Assembly (NCBI GenBank): GCA_039707465.1 | Contig: CM077643.1 | Span: forward strand, 328,603,419-328,667,418 | Reading direction: 5' to 3' | Origin: Rhabdophis nuchalis | Taxonomy: Eukaryota > Chordata > Lepidosauria > Squamata > Natricidae | Length of the DNA stretch: 64,000 bases | Part shown: positions 24,817 to 35,053 of the stretch, piece by piece | Layout: each line of letters starts with the position of its first letter | Numbering within the stretch: the first letter of the stretch is position 1 | Made by a program: the position numbers and the translations under genes | Notes under the pieces: model-generated | The model's input: the letters and a program-made list of their open reading frames with translations, nothing else | What the model was told of the DNA's origin: nothing | Database searches by the model: none

Positions 24817-25040
24817 GAGCTGTGGTGGTGCAGTGGTTAAAATGCAGTAGTGCAGACTAATTCTACCCTTTTCCAAGAGTTTGATTCTGAGTGGCTCAAA
24901 GTTAACTCAGCCTTCTATCCTTCCATAATCAATAAAATGAAGACCCAGATTGTTGCGAGCAACATTCTGACTGTATAAATAGTTTAGAGAGAGCAGTAAA
25001 GCACTGTGAACCAGTATATAAGTCTAAGTGCCAATGCTAT
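24817..25040 (+). mobile_element. tRNA-derived SINE (second family)
   Basis: Starts GAGCTGTGGTGGTGCAGTGG and ends TAAGTGCCAATGCTAT; CTCAGCCTTCTATCCTTCC is a family landmark shared with 39758-39973. It interrupts duplication copy 2 directly after GCAGCTTTAA, which is continuous in copy 1. Confidence 0.8.
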
Positions 25041-25149
25041 ATAAACTTTCAAAAATATTCTTAAGTACTAGGGATGGATCCCATAAACATATTTGTCTAC
25101 CTTCATACATGTGTGCACACAAAATGAAATATGCATGTAGGGATATGTC

Positions 25150-25318
25150 CAGTAATAGTATTCTATTTTCTTCACTACCAGTTTAGTAGTAGGAGTGCGC
25201 ACACATCTGGGCATGCGCAGAAAGTCCTTGATAACGTCTGGGTGGATGGGTGGAGCCTTGCGCCACCGCCAGTACCGGTTCGCCTAAACCGATGCAAACC
25301 AGCAGCATACCACCTCTG
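25150..25318. mobile_element. 'CAGTGGTGGG' MITE with perfect 8-bp duplication
   Basis: Starts CAGTAATAGTATTC and ends AGCATACCACCTCTG. It is flanked by GATATGTC on both sides (25142-25149 and 25319-25326). Copy 1 of the duplication preserves the empty site as a single GGATATGTC, which confirms both borders. Confidence 0.85.
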
Positions 25319-25710
25319 GATATGTCATGTCATTTTTCCAATTACTTCATTTGAGTGTATAAAAAGTTAGAGTGCCTTATTTATATTGACTTCATTTTCA
25401 GCCCAGCTCTCGAGTAACAGAAAGTCTTATGCATGGGGGTTTATTTTCAAGCTGGGAGGGATAGCTAGTTCTAAATGCCTTTCCTTGATCATGAAATGTT
25501 GCATGAAAGTGAAGTTTGCCACAAAAGGAAACTGTCCGTTAATATTTAACAACATAAAATAGAACTTCAGACTTTTATCAAAGCATGGGTGCATATAATC
25601 TACAGAATAGGCCTTTGAGGTATACACATTCTGGTGTTGATAGTTCCAGTTATTTTACAGATCAGATATTTTACAGATCAGTACTGATAGAATTCACATC
25701 TGTTGTTTCT

Positions 25711-25773
25711 CCTGGGAATTCTGGGAGTTGAAGTCCTCCAGGCTTAAAGTTGCCAAGGTTGGAGACCACTGGT
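25711..25773. mobile_element. Half foldback MITE (family A)
   Basis: GGGAATTCTGGGAGTTGAAG, then AAAGTTGCCAAGGTTGGAGA. One arm only of the hairpin family complete at 30117-30238. Confidence 0.65.
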
Positions 25774-28122
25774 CTAGAAGCAGTAGCAGTCTCCTGCATT
25801 CAGTTACTTCTATAATCCAATTCTGTGATTCTGAAGTGGAACCTATCACTTTTTGAAATTTCTAGTTTAACACACATCTCTTTTTGATACACAGAACAGT
25901 TCCCTTCCCTCGGTCCAGTAAGTCTCTTTGATTTATACCCAGATCATATACCTTATTTGGGATCCCCTTGATTCTAATAGTTTTCTGTTATTTTTATGTT
26001 TTTATTTTACAATAATTATGTCCAGCTATTCATCTTGAGGAAGATATGCCTAACGTTAATATAAGGAAGGGAGAAATTATATGAGCTCTGTTTGTCTCTC
26101 TGTGTCTAGGTATCATAAACAATTAAAGCTTTAGACTGTTGGACTAGTGAACATTTCCAAGTGTATATTCATTCATTCCTTATAAATTTGACCAGAAATA
26201 TTTTCATTCAAATGCCCCCAGGATGATTCATTTTGAATCACTTCTTGACTTTTCTCCATGGGTCAATTTAATGTTTAATGTTGTCTATGTTATTTATAAT
26301 GATCTGGCTTTATTTTGGATTAAGAGACTCTTTCCCTGCATCTTCATAGTTGGATTGTCCCAAAACATTTCCCATTTCCCATTGGTCTAATGTTTAGACC
26401 AAATCCTAACACTTGGAATCTTGTCCTAAAAATAGAACTATTCAATTTTCTACTTGGACTTTGAATCTTGCATATTCTGGAGTTTAATTTTTTTTATTTA
26501 GCATTCTGAATTTAGCATCATCAGGACGATTATTATTGCATTCTTCTTAATCAGTTATAATTTATGCCTACATTCTATAGTTTGTAGGTCACACATAAAA
26601 TAAAACAATATTGAAATAGCGATTGCACTACTTGTGACTTTAAAAACTTCAAATTGGTGATTATTTCATATCACTATTACTAAAGTTTACCATTAGTAAT
26701 ACAGTGGCCACAGCCTTTCTGAGATCATCACCAAATAACCCATTGCTACCCTTCAAAAAATTGGAAGGTTAAATTACATTTAGGCTCTGCCTAATGCTAT
26801 TTCTAAGGAACATTTCCTTCTTCCTGTGCATGATGGATTCCTTCCCAAGAGTGTCATGTTCCATAAAAACAGAAGTATTGCCATCTTGGGAGTGGGGTGT
26901 CTCTACTACAATTCTGAAGGCCCCAGGAAAGACTCTGTTATGCCTCTGTTAGCCTTTACAGATCAGCCTCCCTTGGCTTCAGATGAACAAACATGTTGTT
27001 GCTATGGCTAAGAGGATTCATCAACTAGGTCTCCTAAAGCTTGCATCTTCTGCAAGCTTTTATGTCCCTGGCTGTTTTCCTCAGCCATTGCTGCAGCCAA
27101 TATAGATTAAGGTTTAAAAAACAGGAATGTGGTTTAACTACTGGGTTGTGCTGTGGTAAAAGCAAACACAATCAAAATATGCAGAGTTTATTGAAGTTGT
27201 GTTTGCCTCCATGCCACAGGCATCTTGTTTGGTCCTGGGAAACCATCATCTAAGTTATCTCTCACAACATAGCCTATAATGATTATTTTCATTAATTTTA
27301 TTGTTTGTGGCTTTGAGCTCTGTCAACATTTTAGTCTGAGGGAAAATACTCTTGCAAATGAATGCTTTTAATTCAGATAGCCATTTTCACCATCGCCATC
27401 TGCTCTGAACAAAAATCAGAGAAATAACTTCTCTTGCTGTAGTTTTAGTAGTTTCTTTGTGTATGTGTTGGATTGGACTGTAGATTTTTCCATCTAAACA
27501 AGCCTCAGACAGCTTCCAGAAATGCTAGTGTGTAGCCACACTGTCTCCTGAAATGCTCTGTTCTTTCCCTACAACTGCTAACAAATTGCCTGCATATTAT
27601 AAGTCAAAATCACTGTATGAGAAGAACGGCAAGGCCTTGCCAGACCAAAGACCCTCCTTTTCATGAAAACATTAGCTTTCCGATTCTGAGAGTTTATGAT
27701 AATAAAATGTTTCAGTCAAGAGTTGGGACTTTGCACCTCAATGGATGGCATAAGATGCCGTTGAATCAAAAAAACTTTTGAGTTCTTGGGATTTTTTGGT
27801 CACATACTGTACAAGTTTATTCTTCTAGAAATGTTCGGCTTGAAAATGTAGTAGGAACAAGGGGAAAAAAGGCAAGTAGAAAAATATGAAATATGTAGCA
27901 TAAGCATTATATATTTATTTTTCTACCTCAAAACCAAAATGACTTAAGGATTGGTACATAGTCAGGGAGTCTTTATAGAGACATAGAGACACATTCATAC
28001 AGTACAGTGAAAGACCTATTTGTAGTCAGGATATAACTGCAAGTATCTTGGATTTAGGACTAGGAAAACACAACTTAAAGTCCACCTTCAGGCATGGCGA
28101 CAATGACTTAAGGTAGGGCTCT

Positions 28123-28239
28123 GCAAAGTTGGCTCTTTTAAGACTGGTGGACTTCAACTCCCAGAATTCCCCAGCCAGTCAGGCTGGCTGGGGAATTCTG
28201 GAAGTTGAAGTCCACCAGTCTTAAAAAAGCCAACTTTGC
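28123..28239. mobile_element. Foldback MITE, almost perfect hairpin
   Basis: Arms of about 56 bp: GCAAAGTTGGCTCTTTTAAG at the left and its complement ending CCAACTTTGC at the right, meeting at CCAGCCAGTCAGGCTGGCTGG. It lies about 550 bp upstream of the penultimate FMN2 exon, in transcribed DNA. Confidence 0.8.
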
Positions 28240-28784
28240 TCACTCACTGTCTCTTCCTATTCATGTTGTGGTGGTGGTTGTAGGAGAAATTGGAGAAGAA
28301 ACTGCTTTGGGACAGTTTACATTTCTTGAAGAAAGCAGGATATAAATCCAACAAAGCTCAGCAAGATATCAGTAGAATATTTCATTTTTGCTCTCCAATT
28401 TTCTAAGAGTCTAAGGTACATTTGGGAACATTATAGATTCTTCTTGAGCCACATGAAGACATACTTAGCCAATTATTACAGTGTTACTTATTTAAATTAT
28501 AGAAATTACATATTGTGCAATGTACCTGCAGTTTTCAACAAGCAATTTCTGGGCAGATACTCTTTTTCTATTCCGGGTAATTCTAAGACAATTAATTTTA
28601 CAGTAACATAAATCAGCTACACTAACCACTGGGTTTTTTGGTGCCCCATAGGATTTCCTTGAAGGTATTTGCTGATAATTTATATTTTGCATAAAATCTG
28701 GATGATTGTATATTGAATTTGTCCTACAACATCTTGTATTTTGCAAGGATGATTGACTTGATGAATTAACATTATGTATTGCAG

Positions 28785-28866
28785 ACTTAAAGAGGCTGAA
28801 GAAGTATGTAGACAGAAAAAAGGAAAATCACTTTACAATATAAAACAAAAGCATGATTCTGGAATT
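28785..28866 (+). CDS. FMN2: FMN2 penultimate coding exon (Spire-interaction tail)
   Basis: An 82-bp exon between ATTGCAG and GTAAGT. It reads [20 protein letters not shown] and then QKHDSGI, continuing the Arg completed from the previous exon. It is the basic segment after FH2 known as the FSI (formin-Spire interaction) tail, which binds the Spire KIND domain and helps recruit FMN2 to Spire-nucleated filaments and vesicles. The exon ends in phase 0. Compared with the mammalian tail I remember (SLYKIKPRHDSGI), Lys is replaced by Asn after SLY and Pro-Arg by Gln-Lys, while the overall basic charge is kept. A CR1 LINE end begins only about 57 bp downstream of the donor. Confidence 0.95.
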
Positions 28867-28923
28867 GTAAGTATAATTATTCTTATTATCTATAAAAATG
28901 TTAAATGTTAAACCAAGATAACC

Positions 28924-29344
28924 GGGGCCTAGTTATATGCGAGACCGCCTCCTGCCCCATACATCCCTCAGACCGATACGCTCCCACAGAGGGGGCCTCC
29001 TCAGGGTGCCGTCAGCTGGACAATGCCGACTGGCGACACCCAGGGGAAGAGCCTTCTCTGTGGCGGGGCCAGCCCTCTGGAACGACTTACCCCCTGAACT
29101 CCGCACCATCTCCGACCTCCGCCTCTTCCGCAAGTGTCTGAAGACACATTTATTCCATCTAGCCGGCCTAGCATAACCCCCATTATTGACTATTAGACAG
29201 TTTTAAATTTGGGATTTTTAATTTGGTTTTTAGCACAGGGTTTTACTAGAATAAGTTTTTTAAATTTTATATGTTTTGTATGTATTTTAACATTCCTGTG
29301 CGCTGCCCTGGGTCCGTTTGGAGAAGGGCGGGATATAAATTTAA

Positions 29345-29420
<76 letters not shown>
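28924..29420 (+). mobile_element. CR1-group LINE 3' end with AAAT tail
   Basis: An intact reading frame (to the TAA near 29176) encodes GRAFSVAGPALWNDLPPELR and then LRLFRKCLKTHLF, the C-terminus of CR1-type reverse transcriptases. After the stop comes a 3' UTR with GGAGAAGGGCGGGATATAAA and an (AAAT)n tail at 29346-29420. It is 5'-truncated, well preserved and so fairly young. It starts about 57 bp after the FMN2 donor at 28866. Confidence 0.85.
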
Positions 29421-29526
29421 GATGTGGAAAATGAATGCAAGGTCTTAAAATAAATCTAAGCAGCTCACTAGATTTAGGCAGTAGTGATGGTGATGGCAGT
29501 AGACTAAACACCAAATAGCTCTAAAT

Positions 29527-29632
29527 CAGGGGTCTCCAACCTTTGCAACTTTAAATCTGAAGAAGGTCAGCTCCCAGAATTCTCCAGCCAGCAAAGCTTC
29601 AGACTTAAAGTTGCAAAGGTTGGAGACCCCTA
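29527..29632. mobile_element. Foldback hAT MITE (family A) with perfect 8-bp duplication
   Basis: CAGGGGTCTCCAACCTTTGC opens it and AAGGTTGGAGACCCCTA closes it. The flanks are CTCTAAAT at 29519-29526 and again at 29633-29640. Confidence 0.9.
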
Positions 29633-30116
29633 CTCTAAATGATCTGTTGTGCAAGATAAATGGTTTGTTTTAAGCATCTGGAGATTATGTCTTGGGGAAA
29701 ACTCAACTTCATATCCAAATAGTCTGATTTAATTGAATTTTAATAATAATAATAATAAATAATAAAACTGAATTTATTAACCGCTCCCTCTCCCCACAGG
29801 GACTCGGGGCGGTGCACAGGGAGAATAATCTTTGAGTTATATAAAAATTGTTCCCATGGTTCTTAGTCTTGTTTGGGGCCATGAACAGCAAATCTTACTC
29901 TGTCACATTTCCCTGGTAACTACATTTTTTAAACTATCCATTGTCAGACACACATTCACTAAGGATGTTGGTCATAACCACTTTGATGTGCAGGGTTTTT
30001 TAATGTTTTCCATTGGGAGCTAAATGTTTCAACTGTGTTTTATGCATACATAGAATACATAGAAGAAGGCAGCAGTGTTATTTTTCAGAGAGCAGAGTTA
30101 GAATAATACTGTACGG

Positions 30117-30238
30117 CAGGGGTCTCCAACCTTTGCAATTTTAAGTCTGAAGGACTTCAGCTCCCAGAGTTTGCTGGCTGGAGAACTCTGGGAGCTGAAG
30201 TCCTTCAGACTTAAAGTTGCAAAGGTTGGAGACCCCTG
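30117..30238. mobile_element. Foldback hAT MITE (family A) with perfect 8-bp duplication
   Basis: CAGGGGTCTCCAACC to GGTTGGAGACCCCTG; the two arms are nearly complementary over their full length. CTGTACGG is duplicated at 30109-30116 and 30239-30246. It lies about 150 bp before the last FMN2 exon. Confidence 0.92.
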
Positions 30239-30389
30239 CTGTACGGTATCAAAGTTACTGAACAGATGCAGGACTGTGAAAATAACGGGGTACCCTTTGG
30301 ATGATATAACAGTTTTCTCAGTGTTTATGAATATGCTATGAAATACTGAATCTCTTCTTGCTCACTCTCATCTGTGTCCTTCATTTCAG

Positions 30390-30416
30390 AAAGCAAAGAT
30401 AAGTATGAAAATATGA
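30390..30416 (+). CDS. FMN2: FMN2 last coding exon, C-terminus and stop
   Basis: Acceptor TCATTTCAG, then AAA GCA and so on, encoding KAKISMKI followed by TGA at 30414-30416. The phase-0 junction with the previous exon gives HDSGIKAKISMKI, the formin-2 C-terminal end; mammalian FMN2 ends KAKISMKT as I recall, so only the last residue differs. These residues finish the Spire-binding FSI tail. The last intron is short (about 1.5 kb) and holds a CR1 3' end and two foldback MITEs. The 3' UTR follows directly. The exon is too short to find without its partner exons, but the match is exact enough to be secure. Confidence 0.92.
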   Translation, partial: KAKISMKI

Positions 30417-32210
30417 AAGAAGAAAGACTTATGTCTTTGTATCCAGACTCAATAAGTTGATCATGCCTTGGGGAGGTAGGGGAAAGGAAATATTACCGTT
30501 CAGCCCATTTGTTTTCCTGATTTTCTTGCATTTTGTTTCCTGTTTATGCTCACTACTACGAACATTCACTGATAAACAGGTTTGCACGATGGATACTCAG
30601 TAATGGAAGCTATTTAATATCTCTCTCTTACAGGCACCCCATATACTACATTCTTTCCATCCAAACATTGTTTTGCAATTTATACGGTAAAATACTAATA
30701 AAGACTAAAGTAGTCTGTGTAAGCAGCAGTATTTCAGTATGTCCTAAACATACTGAAAACTTTATAAACATCTAACTTCATATAGATGTTCCATTCCTGC
30801 AGGATTTTTTTTCCCCCAAAGCAAATACATTACAACATTGCATTTAGATTAGGCAGAATGTTACTTCTCGAGAACTGTTTGTATGTATTTCCTATTGACC
30901 TCGTAAGTGTACTCTGAATTGGTAAAAGTGTTTCTTTTACACTCTAAGCCATGATCTCCAAAGTTACTTCATTGCCTCCTGACAAAATATGTCATAAATA
31001 TGACATTCAGCCCCGCTATTGTTATAATTGACAAAGTTGATCATGATTTGCTGATATTGATGAATGGAATGAAAATAAAAAGGGGGAAACCCAATTACAG
31101 TTAAGCACAGGACTCACTTGGTAGATACCAAACCATCTTGGGTATTTCAATATTATATTCATTGAAGAAACTGTTTGCAGAGTTACAGGAAATTTGTGGT
31201 AGACTTTCTATCAAACTCTTGAGTTTTAAAAAAAATTAAAGAACTAAAGATCTTTCCCTTTTCTCATTCTAAATTATGAAGGATCATTAAGAGCCTTGGT
31301 TTTTCTGGTGATAAAACAAAGATTAGTTACTTCTGTTTAATCTAACTTTTTATTAAGTACTTGTATTACAAAAAGTACAGCAGATGCAATTGTTTTGCAA
31401 TACTTCTGTCCCAACTGCTAAAAACAATTTAATGATTGGGCAGATCTAGTTCACCACATTTTCTCCACACTTTCTAAGAGCAACTTTTTAAAAGATAAAA
31501 AAAAAAGCCAAAAGTAGGGTAACAATGTATATATCTCAACGCCTCTTAGCATAGAAGGTGCTAGAGTGATGCAATTTCTAAGTTTTGAAATATTTATTTT
31601 TCTCCATGTAACCCACTATATGATACCTGGTTGGCCAGAGATTAACATGTGATTCCAGGAATCATAAGGGCTGCATAAATTTTGACCTCAGGAATTGAAT
31701 TTTTAAAATACCAATCACTAAAAAATATATTTTTTTCCTCCACTGGGAAATGATTTGCTGTTACATAATCAGCTTGAAACTATTATCATCTTTCAGGATA
31801 GCCCCAAAACTGTATTATATGATCCAATAGCATCAGGAATAAGATTATTTCTTTGGGAAAGGGAAAAGAGAAGATTGTTACAAAAAAACCTATCAAAAGC
31901 AATTAAAGAAGTAGAACATATTTTAATAGCACTGATTAAAACTCATGTTTGTATTTATGTAATTTATAGTCTTTTGCTGTTTCTGCATTTTTTTTATTTA
32001 AATGCATTTAAAAACATTGAAGCATGTTTCTGTTTTGTAGATTTCCTGTTCCCTTCAGTATCTACTGTGTGTATATTGCCATTCTAAACTGAATAATGCT
32101 ACACTTAACAAAGATCGCTATGTGCAATATTGTATTTAGTGTTTCTATTCCAATTTTTTTTAGAATGTTAATTTATATGAAAAATAAAAGAAATAATGAC
32201 ATCATTATTG
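30417..32210 (+). other. FMN2: Probable FMN2 3' UTR
   Basis: AT-rich sequence after the FMN2 stop in which I recognise no transposon, unlike the flanking introns and the SINE pair from 32430 on. AATAAA signals on the + strand occur at 30697-30702, 31074-31079 and 32183-32188, and any could define a transcript end. The open frame at 31755-32087 resembles no protein I know and looks like chance. Inferred from position and repeat absence; the true cleavage site cannot be read from sequence alone. Confidence 0.5.
30697..30702 (+). terminator. Candidate FMN2 proximal poly(A) signal
   Basis: The first AATAAA on the + strand after the FMN2 stop, about 280 bases downstream. Further AATAAA hexamers at 31074 and 32183 are equally possible. 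No downstream GU-rich element was established. Confidence 0.25.
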
Positions 32211-32429
32211 TTGTGTTGCGCATAAAGTACTTCAGTTTTTGTTGCTCTGAGATTATTAACATTCACTTTGATTGCAAAAACATAGATTTTTTTATTAAAC
32301 AAAATTAAAACCTCCTCTTTTGAGAAATGTACAATATAATCTAAAACAAGAAATAAAGGCAACACCAAGGGAAGAATCAGAAAAAAGATATATAAGCTGA
32401 GGCATGCTTTCTGGCTCACTTAGCACTTA

Positions 32430-32641
32430 GCAATAGCAATAGCACTTAGACATATACTACTTCATAGTGCTTTACAGCCCTCTAAGCGATTTAGTCAGCA
32501 TATTGCCCCCAGCAATCTGGGTCATCATTTTAATGATCTCAGAAGGCTGAGTCAACCTTGAGTCGGTCAGGATCGAACTCTTATCAGTCAGCAGAATTAG
32601 CCTGCAATACTCTATTCTAACCACTGTGCCACCAGTGCTCC
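32430..32641 (-). mobile_element. tRNA-derived SINE (second family), antisense
   Basis: Reverse complement of the family at 39758: ATTGCCCCCAGCAATCTGGG and AGGCTGAGTCAACCTTGAG are landmarks, and the head lies at the right (CCACTGTGCCACC). Confidence 0.75.
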
Positions 32642-32697
32642 ATTTGCCATATTGTTCTCAACCTATTCAAATGTAAACAAGGGGAAATTCCTCTAGC

Positions 32698-32926
32698 AGC
32701 AATAGCATTTAGACTTGTATGTCACATCAGAATGCTTTATAGCACTCTTTACAATTTACAGTGTAGAAGCATTATTTGCATATTGCCCCCAAAAATCTGG
32801 GTCCTCATTTTAACAAGCTCAGAAGGGTGGAAAGCTGAATCAACCTTGAGCTCTATCATGTTTGAACTCCAAGCTGTGGGCAGAGCTTGCCTGCAATACT
32901 GCACTTTACCCACTGCACCTCTAGGT
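32698..32926 (-). mobile_element. tRNA-derived SINE (second family), antisense, second copy
   Basis: ATATTGCCCCCAAAAATCTG, AAGCTGAATCAACCTTGAG and GCCTGCAATACTGCACTTTA match the preceding copy in the same orientation, about 57 bp away. The two are independent insertions or a duplication. Confidence 0.75.
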
Positions 32927-33503
32927 CTCTTCCTCTGGATTACTCTGACCATACCTCATTTCTCTCAGCCACACCCCATTCAGGAAATGCCTCCTGCTCT
33001 GGGTTATTGGCATCTACTTAATCCAATTTCCTAGAGTGAAACTGGTATAAGAAGTTGTTAGCAGAATGCCTGGAGCAGTATTGCCATTGTTGATTTTGAA
33101 CAGATGTAAGAACTGCATCCATTTTGTCTTAGTCCCACCCATTAATGAAACAGGGGTGCCAGTAGGATTTAACTAAGGTATTATGGACCTTACCAGAAAA
33201 AAGGGATCTCATTTCTAACCTCTAAACAAGCATTACAATGCAAAATAGCTTCCTCTTCTGCTTTTGTTGATTGGTTACAAGTAATCTGTGTAACATGGCT
33301 TATTTTTAAAAAATGCCATCATATGACATTCATCCTTTCTTCAAACGAACACAATTCATGCTTTGGTTTTGTTAGTTGATTGCTACTGACTTTAAAGACT
33401 AACTATATCATATTACTTTCTTATATCACCGCAGCTATGTATGATGCCAGGAAAAAGAAGCCTAGAACAATAGATTGAGGGGAAGAATTAATTAAAGATT
33501 ATC

Positions 33504-33718
33504 ATTCCAAAGGTGCTTTTCAAAAGGCAGCTGGATTTCCTTTGTTTTGCCTCAAGACATTTCACTTGTCTTTCAAGAAGCTTCTTCAGTTCTGACTGAA
33601 GAACTGCCAGAACTGAAAAAGCTTCTTGGATGAGAAGCAAAGCAAAGAAAGTCCAGTTGCCTTTAAAAAAAAGCACATTTGGGACAACCATGACTTGGAT
33701 GACTGAGAATCTAGATAG
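33504..33718. mobile_element. Foldback MITE (family B)
   Basis: CCAAAGGTGCTTTTCAAAAG at the left mirrors AAAAAGCACATTTGGGACAA at the right. The centre has the inverted TTCAGTTCTGACTGAAGAAC sequence. Confidence 0.75.
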
Positions 33719-34230
33719 ATCATTAGAGATGATGGTTTTATTGTCACTAGTTTGGGATGTGTAACTTACAATATATTCCTATGTTTGCAAATAACTCTTA
33801 GTTTCCAAGTTCTTATTCCAAACTATCTACTGAAAATTCAGAATGTGGTTATTGTAAGAATATCTTACAGTACAAGATTGGCAATTGAAAGCCTACCCAA
33901 GACAAGAAACTGGGTTATCTTTGTTTTGGGTATTATCTGTAAATATGACAATTTATAACTGATGGATTAATCTATCTACCACCAGATGGCAGACTAATGT
34001 CTTAAAATATTAGCTTTGAATTAGCAAGAAAAATGGTTTTATCTATCTGTAAGCTTTATATCATACTGAATAACCTTATAGCCAGTAGCTCAGATTTCTT
34101 TATCTTTCTGCATTTATTTATATGGTTCCCATCATTCCAATTCCAAAGGCCATGTTATTTGTAACCATAGGAAGTATTGTAACACTGGAAAAGATGCCAT
34201 CTTGGAGAAAGTGGCAATAGTACAATATAC

Positions 34231-34346
34231 AATAGCACAGTTGGAAGGGAACTTGGAGGTCTTCTAGTCCAACCCCCCCCCGCCCCCTAGGCAGGAAGCC
34301 CTATACCATTTCAGACAAATGGCTATCCAACATCCTAGTAGTTCCT
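34231..34346 (-). mobile_element. CR1 3' end fragment, antisense
   Basis: TTGGAAGGGAACTTGGAGGT, CTTCTAGTCCAACCCCC and CCCTATACCATTTCAGACAA are standard for antisense CR1 3' ends in reptiles and birds. Confidence 0.7.
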
Positions 34347-35043
34347 TAACAATTCAATGCAAGATGTTTTTTCTATAAAGTTGAAAAAAGAATACCATGC
34401 AACAAGAATACAGGGGGTTGTAGTGGATTGGGAAGAACATAAATTGGCTTTGATTCAGTTTTAACCAAGCTAATTTAATTTAATCAATGAGCTCAAGTTA
34501 TGCTTAGGAATGTGTCTTGCCAGTCTAGCTCTTGTAGGCCAGGTTGAATGAAGAACTCATGATTCCCAACAGTAGGCATATGTTGGTCTGTTTATAACCC
34601 TGCTTGCTGTCTTGTCTGTAGTCATGGCTACTAGTGACAATAACCCATTAGAACTCAGGAATTAGGCTAATCCAGTTCGTTACTGGGCAACATTCGGGAC
34701 CTCTGTCAAACAAAGGTGGAAGAGGTAAAAGGAGAAAGCTGTTGAGATCAGGACTGGCTGTTGCCTAATTTGGATTATGATTCTGGTTTAACTAAGGTGA
34801 ATTGCTAATTTCAATGGATCACTAGAACTAAATTGGAATCCAGTTCAGTGCGGCTTCTATAGAAGAAAAACTTCACATAGTGTCTATACCTTCATGTAAG
34901 AGAATCTTGCAAGATTCCTTGGTTTGGAGCTGAACATTGATTTCCTGAATTAGACCATTCCACTGTTATGAATATTGATCCTTGTTCATATTTTTTGACA
35001 TGTTTAATTTTGATCCCAGAACAGAAATCTATTCCAATGGTTA

Positions 35044-35053
35044 TTTATTTATT
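35044..35053 (-). terminator. Candidate GREM2 poly(A) signals
   Basis: Two overlapping AATAAA hexamers on the - strand, about 2.58 kb after the GREM2 stop and at the edge of the repeat-poor block. Such hexamers are common in AT-rich DNA, so this is only a candidate. Confidence 0.25.

Larger units (their letters stand above)
24738..25387. repeat. Local duplication, copy 2
   Basis: Starts GTTAATCCTCTGCTATCT and ends TAAAAAGTTAGAGTGCCTTA then TTTATATT. It matches copy 1 apart from two insertions of its own: a SINE (24817-25040) and a MITE (25150-25318). Confidence 0.8.
16021..28784 (+). other. FMN2 intron, 12.8 kb
   Basis: Holds MITEs, SINEs, microsatellites, a local duplication (23644-24087 / 24738-25387) and a perfect foldback at 28123. 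The blocks 16.6-18.9, 19.5-20.9, 21.6-23.6 and 25.8-28.1 kb look unique; the only coding-like stretch is an unidentified - strand frame at 22358-22576. Confidence 0.8.
28867..30389 (+). other. Last FMN2 intron
   Basis: About 1.5 kb between the last two coding exons. It is filled by a CR1 3' end, its AAAT tail, a short AAT run (about 29742-29764) and two foldback hAT MITEs, and has few unique bases. Confidence 0.85.
32211..35043. other. FMN2-GREM2 intergenic spacer
   Basis: Contains two antisense SINEs, a family-B MITE and an antisense CR1 end. Nothing gene-like was recognised in the remaining AT-rich sequence. Confidence 0.6.

Noticed and set aside
23644..25387. LTR pair of a small retrotransposon
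   Set aside because: No TG...CA ends, primer-binding site or polypurine tract, and the spacer is mostly microsatellite; a local duplication explains it better.
28937..29176. Intact 79-residue frame as a host gene
   Set aside because: It is the C-terminus of a CR1 reverse transcriptase followed by a CR1 3' UTR and tail.
31755..32087. 110-residue open frame after FMN2
   Set aside because: AT-driven composition, no recognised domain, and it lies in the likely 3' UTR.
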